This document shows, piece after piece, positions 7,595-15,549 of a stretch of 64,000 nt of DNA (position 1 is the first letter of the stretch; each line of letters starts with the position of its first letter). Source of the DNA: Aquipseudomonas guryensis. GTDB lineage: Bacteria; Pseudomonadota; Gammaproteobacteria; Pseudomonadales; Pseudomonadaceae. The stretch lies in NCBI RefSeq assembly GCF_014164785.1, contig NZ_JACJFN010000004.1, forward strand, positions 470,582-534,581. Reading direction: 5' to 3'. The position numbers were made by a program, and so were the translations under genes. The notes below the pieces were generated by a model. That model ran no database searches. It was given only the letters and a program-made list of their open reading frames with translations, and was not told the origin of the DNA.

Positions 7595-8935
7595 CTATGC
7601 CTGGCCGGGAAACTCCAGGATAAAGCGCGTCCAGCCCTCGGCTGACTCGCAGCGGATCTCGCCGCCATGGGCGCGGACGATGGAGCGGGTGATGGCCAGG
7701 CCGAGGCCGGCGTGCTCGGCATTGCCTTCGCGGCGGGCCGGGTCGGCGCGGTAGAAACGGTCGAACAGGCGCTCGCGCAGCGCGGCCGGAATCTCCGGAC
7801 CCAGGTTGGCCACTTCGATGCGTACGCTGGCGCCCGAGCTGGCCGTGTTCAGGTGCAGCTCGCCGCCGCTGGGGGTGAAGCGCAGGGCGTTGTCGATCAG
7901 GTTGCTCAGGGCGCGGCGCAGCAAACCGCGATCGGCGCTGAGCGTGGTCTGGCCGGTGACCCGCAGGGTGACCCCGGCATCCTCGGCCAGCGGGGAGAAA
8001 TACTCGGCCAGGGCGGCCAGCTCAGCGCCCAGTTCCAGGCTTTCCCGCTGGGTCTGCAGCAGGCCGTGTTCGGCTTTGGCCAGCAGGAGCATGTCGCCGA
8101 CCATCTGCGCCAGGTGCTGCAGCTCCTCCAGGTTGGAGTGCAGCGCTTCCTGGTAGTCCTCCAGCTCCCGGGGCTGGCTGAGGATCACCTGGGTCTGGGT
8201 CAGCAGGTTGGACAGCGGCGTGCGCAGCTCGTGGGCGATATCGGCGGAGAAGGCCGAGAGGCGGGCGAAGGCATCTTCCAGGCGCGCCAGCATGGCGTTG
8301 AAGGCCTGCGCCAGTTCGCCCAGTTCGGCGGGCAGGCCCTGGGTCGGCAGGCGGGTGGTCAGCGAACTGGCGCTGATTTGCTGCGCCACGGCGGTCATGT
8401 TGCGCAGCGGGCGCAGGCCACGGCGCGCGACCCAGGCGCCGAGCAGGGCGGTGGCCAGGGCCGAGAGGCCGACGCAGAGCCAGATCAGCCGTTGCATCTG
8501 CTGCAGGAAATGCTGGTGGTGGGTGATGTCGAGTAGCAGGCTCAGGCGCATACCGTTGGGCAAAGGCTTTTCCATCACCCGGTAGTCGGTGTCGCCGTTG
8601 CGCCAGCGTCGCAGTTCCTGCATGGAAATCGACAGTTCCTCGAGTTGCGGCAGGCTGCTGAACCACAGCTGGCCGTCGCGGGTTTCGACGCGCAGGGCCA
8701 GTTCCGGGTGGCGTTGCAGTTCCTGCAGCACGGCGGGACGGCGGCTGGCCAGGGTGGCGGGGTCATCGGCGCCGTTAAGGATGTCAGCGAATACGGTCAG
8801 TTTGCCTTGCAGCAGTTGCCGGTCCAGGTCGATGAAGTGCAGGGCGCTGGCCTGGCTGAACAGGCTGCCGGCGATCAGTGCTACCGCTGCGGCGCAGGCG
8901 GCGAACAGCAGGGCCAGGCGATTGGCGAGGGACAT
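7595..8935 (-). CDS. copS: heavy-metal (copper) sensor histidine kinase
   Basis: 446 residues of the CopS/CusS/IrlS class. An N-terminal membrane helix (about 5-30), a periplasmic domain of about 130 residues, a second helix (about 150-175) and a HAMP linker precede the H-box F-S-A-D-I-A-H-E-L-R-T-P-L-S. The N-box N-L-I-D-N-A-L-R-F-T-P-S-G-G and G-box G-L-G-L-A-I-T-R-S-I-V complete the kinase. The ATG overlaps the TGA of the response regulator by one base, indicating coupled translation. It should sense periplasmic copper and phosphorylate the neighbouring regulator to induce the divergent copper operon. Confidence 0.92.
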   Translation of the reverse strand: MSLANRLALLFAACAAAVALIAGSLFSQASALHFIDLDRQLLQGKLTVFADILNGADDPATLASRRPAVLQELQRHPELALRVETRDGQLWFSSLPQLEELSISMQELRRWRNGDTDYRVMEKPLPNGMRLSLLLDITHHQHFLQQMQRLIWLCVGLSALATALLGAWVARRGLRPLRNMTAVAQQISASSLTTRLPTQGLPAELGELAQAFNAMLARLEDAFARLSAFSADIAHELRTPLSNLLTQTQVILSQPRELEDYQEALHSNLEELQHLAQMVGDMLLLAKAEHGLLQTQRESLELGAELAALAEYFSPLAEDAGVTLRVTGQTTLSADRGLLRRALSNLIDNALRFTPSGGELHLNTASSGASVRIEVANLGPEIPAALRERLFDRFYRADPARREGNAEHAGLGLAITRSIVRAHGGEIRCESAEGWTRFILEFPGQA

Positions 8936-9612
8936 CAGCGCCGCGCCTCCAGCACATAGCCCATGCCGCGCACGGTGTGGATCAGCGGCTGGGCGAAGCC
9001 GTCGTCGACCTTGGCGCGCAGGCGGCGGATGGCGACTTCGATGACATTGGTGTCGCTGTCGAAATTCATGTCCCACACCTGCGAGGCGATCAGTGACTTG
9101 GGCAGTACTTCACCCTGGCGGCGCAGCAGCAGTTCGAGCAGGGCGAATTCCTTGGCGGTCAGCTCGATACGCTGGCCGGCGCGTTCGGCGCGGCGGCGCA
9201 GCAGATCGAGGGACAGGTCGGCCAGTTGCAGCAGGGTGTCCTGCGCCACGCCGTTGCTGCGCCGTAGCAGGGTGCGCACGCGAGCCAGCAGCTCGGTGAA
9301 GGCGAAGGGCTTGACCAGGTAATCGTCGGCTCCGGCCTCCAGGCCGCGCACGCGGTCCTCAACTGCGTCCCTGGCAGTAAGAAACAGCACCGGGGTTTCC
9401 AGGCCGGCGCTGCGCACGCTACGCAGGATCTGCCAGCCGTCGCGGCCGGGTAGCATCACGTCGAGAATCAGCAGGTCATGCTCGCCGGACAGCGCCAGCA
9501 GTTCGCCGCTGCTGCCGTCGGTGGCCAGTTCGACGCTGAAACCGGCCTCGGCGAGGCCCTGGCGCAGGTACTGGCCGGTCTTGGGTTCGTCTTCGACTAT
9601 CAGCAATTTCAT
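8935..9612 (-). CDS. copR: copper response regulator, OmpR family
   Basis: 225 residues. A receiver domain (1-115) with acidic pocket E7-D8, phospho-acceptor D51 in L-I-L-D-V-M-L-P-G and K-P-F-A-F near 101 is followed by a winged-helix DNA-binding domain (about 130-223, with E-L-T-A-K-E-F-A-L-L-E-L-L and S-D-T-N-V-I-E-V-A-I-R-R-L-R). This is the CopR/CusR/IrlR heavy-metal class. It is first in a two-gene unit with the sensor and divergent from the copper operon; the box at 9689-9703 lies between and could serve both directions. Confidence 0.92.
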   Translation of the reverse strand: MKLLIVEDEPKTGQYLRQGLAEAGFSVELATDGSSGELLALSGEHDLLILDVMLPGRDGWQILRSVRSAGLETPVLFLTARDAVEDRVRGLEAGADDYLVKPFAFTELLARVRTLLRRSNGVAQDTLLQLADLSLDLLRRRAERAGQRIELTAKEFALLELLLRRQGEVLPKSLIASQVWDMNFDSDTNVIEVAIRRLRAKVDDGFAQPLIHTVRGMGYVLEARR

Positions 9613-9688
9613 CTGGGGCTCACAGCCTGGGCTCGCGCGGGGTGGATGCCGGCTTTATACGCCAGGCGAGGGCGGTCATGGGCAAAGC

Positions 9689-9703
9689 TGACAAAGTTGT
9701 AAT
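9689..9703 (+). promoter_or_regulatory. CopR/CusR-type operator
   Basis: TGACAAAGTTGTAAT is a near match to the CusR/CopR palindrome TGACAA-N2-TTGTCA. A -10-like TAAAGT lies at 9737-9742, and the cupredoxin start is 70 bases downstream of the box. The site sits between the two divergent copper units. Confidence 0.65.
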
Positions 9704-9772
9704 CTTCGCGTCAGCTTAGCGCCAGTTGGCAGCGCCTAAAGTGGGGCATCTTCCATTCTTGGAGCCACACTC

Positions 9773-10303
9773 ATGTCCGTTCGTATTCTTCTGCCGCTGC
9801 TTTGCGCCATCAGCCTGCCTGCCCTCGCCGAACCCGGTCATTTCGCCTTTGGTGAGCCGGCGAAAGCGGCCGAGGCCGACCGCACCGTGGAAATCGTGCT
9901 TGGCGATATGTACTACGAGCCGGCCTCTGTACAGGTCAAGGCCGGCGAGACCGTGCGTTTCGTGTTGAAGAACGACGGCGCGCTGCTGCACGAGTTCAGC
10001 CTGGGCGATGCGGCCATGCACGCCGAGCATCAGAAGCACATGCTGATGATGCAGCAGATGGGCATGCTCACCCCGACCGGCCTGCAGCAGGACATGAGCA
10101 AGATGGACCATAGCCAGCACGACATGAGCGGCATGCAGCACGGCAAGATGGCCCACGACGACCCGAATACGGTGATGCTCGAACCGGGCCAGAGCGCCGA
10201 GCTGACCTGGACCTTCAGCCAGAGCACCGGCCTGGAGTTCGCCTGCAACATCCCCGGCCATTACCAGGCGGGCATGGTCGGTAACGTTGAGGTGCAGCCG
10301 TGA
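9773..10303 (+). CDS. periplasmic cupredoxin, copper-inducible
   Basis: 176 residues with a Sec signal peptide (cleavage likely after A-L-A, residue 19). The mature part is a plastocyanin/azurin-like cupredoxin: V-K-A-G-E-T-V-R-F followed by L-L-H-E-F (first His ligand) and F-A-C-N-I-P-G-H-Y-Q-A-G-M (Cys, His and Met ligands of a type 1 site). Between them is an insertion of about 65 residues rich in Met, His and Asp (M-D-H-S-Q-H-D-M-S-G-M), likely extra copper binding. It overlaps the copA start by four bases. It corresponds to PA2807 of P. aeruginosa by position and type (from memory). Role: periplasmic copper binding or transfer. Confidence 0.85.
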   Translation: MSVRILLPLLCAISLPALAEPGHFAFGEPAKAAEADRTVEIVLGDMYYEPASVQVKAGETVRFVLKNDGALLHEFSLGDAAMHAEHQKHMLMMQQMGMLTPTGLQQDMSKMDHSQHDMSGMQHGKMAHDDPNTVMLEPGQSAELTWTFSQSTGLEFACNIPGHYQAGMVGNVEVQP

Positions 10304-12078
10304 AGCGTCTGTTACTCGCCGCCGGGCTGCTGGGCCTGAGCCTGGCCGCCCAGGCCGGTCGTTATGAGCTGGTGATCGACGAGGGCCAGGTGCGCTTCAG
10401 TGATGGCGTGCGTCCGGCGCTGACCGTCAATGGGCAGAGCCCGGCGCCAGAGCTGCGCTTCGAGGAAGGCGAGGCGGTGGAGATCGCCGTCACCAACAAA
10501 CTGGATCGCATGACCGCGCTGCACTGGCACGGCATCATCCTGCCCTATACCCAGGACGGCGTGCCGGGCATCAGCTTCCCCGGCATCCAGCCGGGTGAGA
10601 CCTTTACCTATCGCTTTACGGTCAACCAGTCCGGTACCTACTGGTACCACGCCCATGCCGACTTCCAGGAGCAGGAGGGCATCTACGGGCCGCTGATCAT
10701 CGAGCCCAAGGGTCGCGAGCCGTACCGCTACGACCGCGAATACACGGTGCTGCTGTTCGACTGGCAGGACGAGAAACCGGAGCGCACCCTGGCCAACCTG
10801 AAGAAGCAGGCCGATTACTACAACGACCAACAGCCGACCCTCGGCGACCTATTCCGTGACGCCAAGCGCGACGGCTGGAGCGCGGCGCTCAAGGATCGCT
10901 GGGACTGGGGCAACATGCGCATGGCCAAGACCGACATCGCCGATGTCAGCGGTTTCCGCTTCCTGGTCAATGGCCGCGACACCGAGCAGAACTGGACCGC
11001 GCTGTTCAAGCCGGGCGAGCGCGTGCGCCTGCGCATCATCAACGGCTCGGGCATGAGCTACTTCGACCTGCGCATCCCCGGCCTGGCCATGACCGTGGTG
11101 CAGGCCGACGGCAACGATGTGCAGCCGGTGACTGTCGATCAGCTGCGTATTGCCGTGGCGGAAACTTACGACGTGATTGTCCAGCCCAAGGAAGACAAGG
11201 CCTACACCCTGTTCGCCGAGTCCATGGACCGCCGTGGCTATGCTCGTGCCACCCTGGCGCCGCGGGCCGGCATGCAGGCCGAGGTGCCCGAGCTGCGGGC
11301 GCCACGCCTGCTGACTATGGCCGATATGGGCATGGCCCACGCCGGGATGGACCATGGCGGTATGGATCATGGCGCGATGGCTGATGGCGAGATGGCTGGT
11401 ATGGATCATTCGGCCATGCAGGGCATGGACCATTCGAACATGGCGGGGATGGATCACTCGGCGATGGCCGGGATGGATCATTCACAGATGGCCGGCATGG
11501 ACCCTGGCGCGATGAGTCACGCGGCCATGGGGCAGGCGAACAACCCGGACTACGCCGCCGGCAGCGGCATCGCCCCCGAACCGGTGGAGGGCGGGCGGGT
11601 GCTGGTTTACGGCGATCTCAAGGCCATGCGCCCGGCCGCCGGCTATCGGGCGCCGGACCGCACCATCGAGCTGCAGCTGACCGGCAACATGGAGCGCTAC
11701 TTCTGGTCGTTCAACGGGGTGAAATACTCCGAGGCCGAGCCGATCCGCCTCAAGTACGGCGAGCGCGTGCGCTTTCGCTTCGTCAACCAGACCATGATGA
11801 ACCACCCCATGCACCTGCACGGCATGTGGATGCAGCTGGACAAGGGCAACGGTCAGTTCAACCCGCTCAAGCACGTGGTCAACGTGGCGCCGGGGCAGAC
11901 CCTGGAAGTGGACGTGCCGGTTGATGCCATGGGCGAGTGGGCCTTCCACTGTCACCTGATCTACCACATGGGCAGCGGCATGTTCCGCAAGATCGTGGTC
12001 GAGGCGGCCGACGGCAGCACCCAGCCGTTCTACAGCGAGCAGCCTGCGGCCAAGGAGAGTGAACATGCGCATCATTAA
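10300..12078 (+). CDS. copA: multicopper oxidase, copper resistance CopA type
   Basis: 592 residues with GTG start overlapping the cupredoxin stop. Copper motifs are complete: H-W-H-G (75-78), Y-W-Y-H-A-H-A-D (114-121), H-P-M-H-L-H-G near 508 and F-H-C-H-L-I-Y-H-M near 552. Between the second and third domains, about residues 340-408, lies a Met/His-rich tract with repeated M-D-H-S-x-M-x-G units, as in PcoA/CopA. Most CopA proteins have a twin-arginine signal; here the leader (M-K-R-L-L-L-A-A-G-L-L-G) has no RR motif and looks like a Sec signal with A-Q-A. It should oxidise periplasmic Cu(I) to Cu(II). Confidence 0.93.
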   Translation: MKRLLLAAGLLGLSLAAQAGRYELVIDEGQVRFSDGVRPALTVNGQSPAPELRFEEGEAVEIAVTNKLDRMTALHWHGIILPYTQDGVPGISFPGIQPGETFTYRFTVNQSGTYWYHAHADFQEQEGIYGPLIIEPKGREPYRYDREYTVLLFDWQDEKPERTLANLKKQADYYNDQQPTLGDLFRDAKRDGWSAALKDRWDWGNMRMAKTDIADVSGFRFLVNGRDTEQNWTALFKPGERVRLRIINGSGMSYFDLRIPGLAMTVVQADGNDVQPVTVDQLRIAVAETYDVIVQPKEDKAYTLFAESMDRRGYARATLAPRAGMQAEVPELRAPRLLTMADMGMAHAGMDHGGMDHGAMADGEMAGMDHSAMQGMDHSNMAGMDHSAMAGMDHSQMAGMDPGAMSHAAMGQANNPDYAAGSGIAPEPVEGGRVLVYGDLKAMRPAAGYRAPDRTIELQLTGNMERYFWSFNGVKYSEAEPIRLKYGERVRFRFVNQTMMNHPMHLHGMWMQLDKGNGQFNPLKHVVNVAPGQTLEVDVPVDAMGEWAFHCHLIYHMGSGMFRKIVVEAADGSTQPFYSEQPAAKESEHAHH

Positions 12079-12769
12079 TTTGCTACCTGCCATGCTGCTG
12101 GCCACCCCGGCACTAGCCATGGAGCCGCACATGGACGCTATGCCGGTGGCCAAGCTGGCCGTGGATCACCTGGAACAGCGCTTCGATGGCGACGACCAGG
12201 CCCTGGCCTGGGAGCTGGAGGCCACCTACGGCAACGACCTGCACAAGGCGGTGCTGAAAAGCAGCGGCGAGCGCGCCGACGGCGGGCCGACTGAGTCCAG
12301 CGAGACCCAGCTGTTGTATCGGCGCATGGCCAGCGAGTTCTTCGACTGGCAGGCCGGCGTGCGCCATGACGATCAGCCGGGGCCGCAGCGCAGCTATGCG
12401 GTGCTCGGTGTGAATGGTCTGGCGCCGCAGTGGGTCGAGCTGGATGCCAATCTGTTCGTCAGCGAACGCGGCGACCCGTCGCTGCGGGTCGAGGCCGAGT
12501 ACGAACTGCTGCTGACCCAGCGCTGGGTGCTGGAACCCAAGCTGGAGTATGACCTGGCCCTGGCCGACGACCGTGATCTGGGCGTCGGCGCCGGTGGCAG
12601 CACCCTGGAGGCCGGGCTGCGCCTGAATTACCGGATCAGCCCGCAATTCTCGCCTTATGTCGGCTATGTCTGGGAGAAGACCTACGGCCGCAGCGGCGAT
12701 TGGCTGCGCGACGAAGGCGAGCACGACGAGGAGGGCGCCTGGGTGCTGGGACTGAAGTTCTGGTTGTGA
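12065..12769 (+). CDS. copB: copper resistance outer-membrane protein CopB
   Basis: 234 residues. A Sec signal peptide (cut after A-L-A, residue 18) leads a short M-E-P-H-M-D-A-M segment and then a beta-barrel domain ending in an aromatic strand (L-G-L-K-F-W-L), as expected for an outer-membrane protein. CopB family motifs include V-E-L-D-A-N-L-F-V-S-E-R-G-D and Y-E-L-L-L-T-Q-R-W-V-L-E-P. It is shorter than PcoB-type proteins because the N-terminal Met/His repeats are almost absent. AGGAG lies seven bases before the ATG at 12065; the gene overlaps copA by 14 bases. Confidence 0.9.
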   Translation: MRIINLLPAMLLATPALAMEPHMDAMPVAKLAVDHLEQRFDGDDQALAWELEATYGNDLHKAVLKSSGERADGGPTESSETQLLYRRMASEFFDWQAGVRHDDQPGPQRSYAVLGVNGLAPQWVELDANLFVSERGDPSLRVEAEYELLLTQRWVLEPKLEYDLALADDRDLGVGAGGSTLEAGLRLNYRISPQFSPYVGYVWEKTYGRSGDWLRDEGEHDEEGAWVLGLKFWL

Positions 12770-12773
12770 ATCA

Positions 12774-12910
12774 CCCCTCTCCCACTTGTGGGAGAGGGGC
12801 CGGGGGAGAGGGTGGTGGGCAATTTACCCTATCCCAGCCCTCGGCTCTGGCTTCCTGCTTCACTCTACCTCCTGCATCCATGCAGTCGTCTCCCGTGAAG
12901 GGGCGAGGGG
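12774..12910. repeat. paired-hairpin CCCTCTCCC repeat, copy 1 (also copB terminator region)
   Basis: A perfect 12-base stem with a TT loop (12774-12799) is followed by a GGGGGAGAGGG tract and, at 12890-12910, a tail resembling the second hairpin of the copy at 34617-34723. Such elements are dispersed in many Pseudomonas genomes. Placed just after copB, it may also terminate transcription. Confidence 0.6.
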
Positions 12911-12921
12911 CAGCCAGTCTT

Positions 12922-12981
12922 GTAGCCCGGATGCAATCCGGGGGGCGGAGTGGCCTGCTTCCCGGATTGCATCCGGGCTAC
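12922..12981. repeat. REP-like inverted repeat
   Basis: Perfect 21-base arms (12922-12942 and 12961-12981, containing GTAGCCCGGATGCAATCCGG) flank an 18-base spacer. A degenerate half resembling it is seen at about 13914-13932, on the other side of queF. This is a typical extragenic palindrome; no function is shown. Confidence 0.75.
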
Positions 12982-13047
12982 GGGTGACAAGAGAGCTTTG
13001 GGCATGGGGTACAATGCCCGCCGTTTTCCGCTTTCCAGGCCGTCGCC

Positions 13048-13878
13048 ATGCAACATCCCGCCGAACACTCGCCGCTGGGCAAATCCAGCGAATACCTTTC
13101 CAGCTACGCTCCCGAGCTGTTGTTTCCCATTCCGCGCGCTACCAAGTGGGCCGAACTGGGGCTGACGGCCAGCACCTTGCCGTATCAGGGCGTGGACTAC
13201 TGGAATTGCTACGAACTGTCCTGGCTGCTGCCTTCTGGCAAGCCGGTGGTGGCCATCGGCGAGTTCGCCATCCCGGCCGACTCGCCGAATATCATCGAGT
13301 CCAAGTCGTTCAAGCTCTACCTCAATTCGCTGAACCAGAGTACCTATGCCAGTCAAACCGAGGTCGAGCAGGTGCTGGCTCGTGATTTGTCCGCCTGCGC
13401 CGCTGCGCCGGTGACGGTGCGGGTGCGCAGCCTGGATGCGGTGGCCGCCGAGGGCGTGGCTGTTCTGCCGGGCCGCTGCATCGACGAGCTGGAAATTGCG
13501 GTCAGCGACTATGCCCATCCGCGGCCCGAGCTGCTGCGCTGCGCTGCGGGCGAGATCGTTGAGGAAACCCTGTATAGCCACCTGCTCAAGTCCAACTGCC
13601 CGGTCACCGGCCAGCCCGACTGGGGCACGCTGGTGGTCGAGTACCATGGCCCGCGCTTGGATGCCGCCAGCCTGCTGGCCTACGTGGTGAGCTTCCGTCA
13701 GCACCAGGACTTCCACGAGCAATGTGTGGAGCGGGTATTCCTCGATCTGCAGCGCCTGCTGCAGCCGCAGCATCTGACGGTGTATGCACGCTACGTGCGC
13801 CGTGGTGGGCTGGACATCAACCCGTATCGCAGCACGGCGCCGATCAGCCCGGACAACCGGCGGCTGGTGCGCCAGTAA
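13048..13878 (+). CDS. queF: NADPH-dependent 7-cyano-7-deazaguanine reductase
   Basis: 276 residues, the two-domain (type II) QueF length. It reduces preQ0 nitrile to preQ1 in queuosine biosynthesis. The QueF motif E-S-K-S-F-K-L-Y-L-N-S is near residue 90, and the catalytic Cys lies in S-N-C-P-V-T-G-Q-P-D-W-G near 190, followed by the E-Q-C-V-E motif near 230. A -10-like TACAAT at 13010-13015 lies 33 bases before the ATG; no -35 element or strong ribosome site is clear. It is monocistronic, with an intrinsic terminator after its stop. Confidence 0.96.
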   Translation: MQHPAEHSPLGKSSEYLSSYAPELLFPIPRATKWAELGLTASTLPYQGVDYWNCYELSWLLPSGKPVVAIGEFAIPADSPNIIESKSFKLYLNSLNQSTYASQTEVEQVLARDLSACAAAPVTVRVRSLDAVAAEGVAVLPGRCIDELEIAVSDYAHPRPELLRCAAGEIVEETLYSHLLKSNCPVTGQPDWGTLVVEYHGPRLDAASLLAYVVSFRQHQDFHEQCVERVFLDLQRLLQPQHLTVYARYVRRGGLDINPYRSTAPISPDNRRLVRQ

Positions 13879-13880
13879 GC

Positions 13881-13908
13881 AAAAAGCCCGCGTGATGCGG
13901 GCTTTTTT
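13881..13908. terminator. intrinsic terminator after queF
   Basis: AAAAAGCCCGC and GCGGGCTTTTTT pair around GTGAT. The symmetric A and T runs allow use in both directions, serving queF and the converging DUF4404 gene. Confidence 0.9.
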
Positions 13909-13939
13909 GTACTAGCCCGGAGCAATCCCGGGAGGCGTC

Positions 13940-14203
13940 TCAGATCCCCATATTGGCCAGGCTCTGCAGGATATTGCGCAGGGTGCCGGCGAGGGTCGGG
14001 TGCTGGCTTTCAAAGCGTTCCACGGCCAGGTTGACGCCGTCGACCAGGCTGGCATCCGGAGCACTGGCCAGCTCCTTGGCCAGTTTCAGGTCGATCTCCT
14101 GCATCAGTTCGAGCAGGGCGGCGCGGTCGTTTACGTCCAGCGGAATATCGGTGGCGAGCTCGTCGCGTAGTTGCTGAAGGTGTTGCTGCAGGCGTTCGGG
14201 CAT
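13940..14203 (-). CDS. DUF4404 family protein
   Basis: 87 residues, predicted almost wholly helical. It starts M-P-E-R-L-Q-Q-H-L-Q-Q-L-R-D-E-L and contains the family-typical segment V-N-L-A-V-E-R-F-E-S-Q-H-P-T-L-A-G near residue 60, as in DUF4404 proteins widespread in Pseudomonas. No catalytic residues or signal peptide. The start has a strong upstream purine stretch (ctcctttaa on the plus strand reads AAGGAG). Function unknown. Confidence 0.85.
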   Translation of the reverse strand: MPERLQQHLQQLRDELATDIPLDVNDRAALLELMQEIDLKLAKELASAPDASLVDGVNLAVERFESQHPTLAGTLRNILQSLANMGI

Positions 14204-14317
14204 GGTTTCTCTCCTTTAAGACATCAAAGTGGACCCTCACCCGACAGCAAAGATCCGTCCCTTTGTTTAAAGGTTAATCCAGCTCGCGCGCTCTTGCCTG
14301 ATCGAGATCAAAAGCGC

Positions 14318-14965
14318 TCAGGGTTTTTCGCCTTTGTGCCGGCGCATGGCGAGATCTTCCAGGCAGGCCGGCACTTCGCTCGGGTGATCGATCACCGAGT
14401 GCGCGCCAAGGCGATAGAGCTGCAGGGTCGCCTCGACGCGCAGCTTCTCGCGCTCAGTGCTTGGCAGGGCTTGCCAGTCGCCCAAGGCCAGGCCGCACAG
14501 TGAGCCGCAGGTGGCCAGGCCGATGCACCACAGTCCAGCATTTAACCCAGCTTGCAGCAGGCGCGGTTCGCTGGCGATCAGGACGCAGCCGTGCAGGTTC
14601 TCCACCTGCAAACCGGCTAGGGCCTGCCAGATGCTGTCCGGCGCCGGCCAGGGGCGACCAGCACCACGCTGCCCGGCTTCAATCCAGGCGGGCAGGGCAG
14701 CGGCCAGGCGGGCGCTGACGGCTGGCGGTAATTCGTCGAGCCAGGCCGCCGGCAGTTGCTGGCGCTGTACCTGGGCGAGCAGTTCGCGGACACCCGGCAG
14801 GCATTCCGCATGCTCGGTGGCGCTGGCCAGCAAGGCGGCGTCATCCAGCGGGCCGGTGGTGTGGGCGAGGGCAACCGGCAAGGTACGGGCGCCGAAATCC
14901 ACCAGGCAGCCGGAAAGACCGAACAGCAGGGCATTGAACGTGGGGGCTGCGTTGGGGCTGGACAT
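14318..14965 (-). CDS. HAD-like protein related to phosphonoacetaldehyde hydrolase, probably inactive
   Basis: 215 residues. The N-terminal strand F-G-L-S-G-C-L-V-D-F-G aligns with the PhnX motif L-D-W-A-G-T-T-V-D-F-G, but the nucleophilic Asp is replaced by Gly and the second half of D-x-D/A-x-T is also altered. The rest keeps a HAD-like layout, with C-L-P-G-V-R-E-L-L near 55 and a C-terminal V-I-D-H-P-S-E-V-P-A-C-L. It matches by position the phosphonoacetaldehyde-hydrolase-related PA2803 of P. aeruginosa (from memory). Phosphatase or phosphonatase activity is unlikely; a binding or regulatory role is possible. Confidence 0.7.
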   Translation of the reverse strand: MSSPNAAPTFNALLFGLSGCLVDFGARTLPVALAHTTGPLDDAALLASATEHAECLPGVRELLAQVQRQQLPAAWLDELPPAVSARLAAALPAWIEAGQRGAGRPWPAPDSIWQALAGLQVENLHGCVLIASEPRLLQAGLNAGLWCIGLATCGSLCGLALGDWQALPSTEREKLRVEATLQLYRLGAHSVIDHPSEVPACLEDLAMRRHKGEKP

Positions 14966-15033
14966 GAAGTGGATTCCCGAGATTCACAGGGCAGGCTAAT
15001 CCACATCGATGACGTTTCAGTGACGCCGAGGTT

Positions 15034-15441
15034 TCAGGCGCTCATTACGTTACGCAGGCTGTCTGGCACCGACACTGAGGTGTTGCTGGCATGGTCGATC
15101 CAGACCAGCTTGCAATAGCCTTCGCCGTAGCAATTGTGCGGGTCTTCGCGGGTGCTCAGGCGATGCTCGACCACCAGGCTGCTGCGCCCGACCGCGCCGG
15201 CATACAGTTCGATCACCACGGTAGCGGGGTGCACCACCGACTTGAGGTAGGTGTGCTGGGTCTGCAGGACGACCGGCCCCTGCGGGGCGTGATCGATAGC
15301 AATGCCGGCCAGGGCGAACCACTCCACCCGTGCTTCCTGCACATATTCGAGATAGACGGTGTTGTTGACGTGGCCGTAGTTGTCCATATCGCCCCAGCGA
15401 ACCGGGATATGGGCGGTGTGCAGAAGGCGTTTTTCCGTCAT
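15034..15441 (-). CDS. acyl-CoA thioesterase, 4HBT family
   Basis: 135 residues, a single hot-dog domain. The YbgC/4HBT signature R-W-G-D-M-D-N-Y-G-H-V-N-N-T-V-Y-L-E-Y is at residues 15-33, containing the Asp used by 4-hydroxybenzoyl-CoA-type thioesterases. V-V-L-Q-T-Q-H-T-Y-L-K and S-S-L-V-V-E-H-R-L complete the fold. The ATG at 15441 was chosen because the signature then starts at the usual position. It is divergent from mlaA, matching PA2801/PA2800 in P. aeruginosa. Substrate not known. Confidence 0.88.
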   Translation of the reverse strand: MTEKRLLHTAHIPVRWGDMDNYGHVNNTVYLEYVQEARVEWFALAGIAIDHAPQGPVVLQTQHTYLKSVVHPATVVIELYAGAVGRSSLVVEHRLSTREDPHNCYGEGYCKLVWIDHASNTSVSVPDSLRNVMSA

Positions 15442-15549
15442 GCGTTCGTCCGCTATGCTGCTGCCTAAAGAGGCCGGGCTGTTTATACTGCGCGACCTGA
15501 TGGGCTGGCCGCGGGCCGCCACACTACTGATGCCATGGAGAGACTGCAA

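Noticed and set aside
11330..11530. Tandem repeat array suspected at the M-D-H units
   Set aside because: It is the coding Met/His-rich tract of CopA, not an independent DNA repeat or CRISPR.
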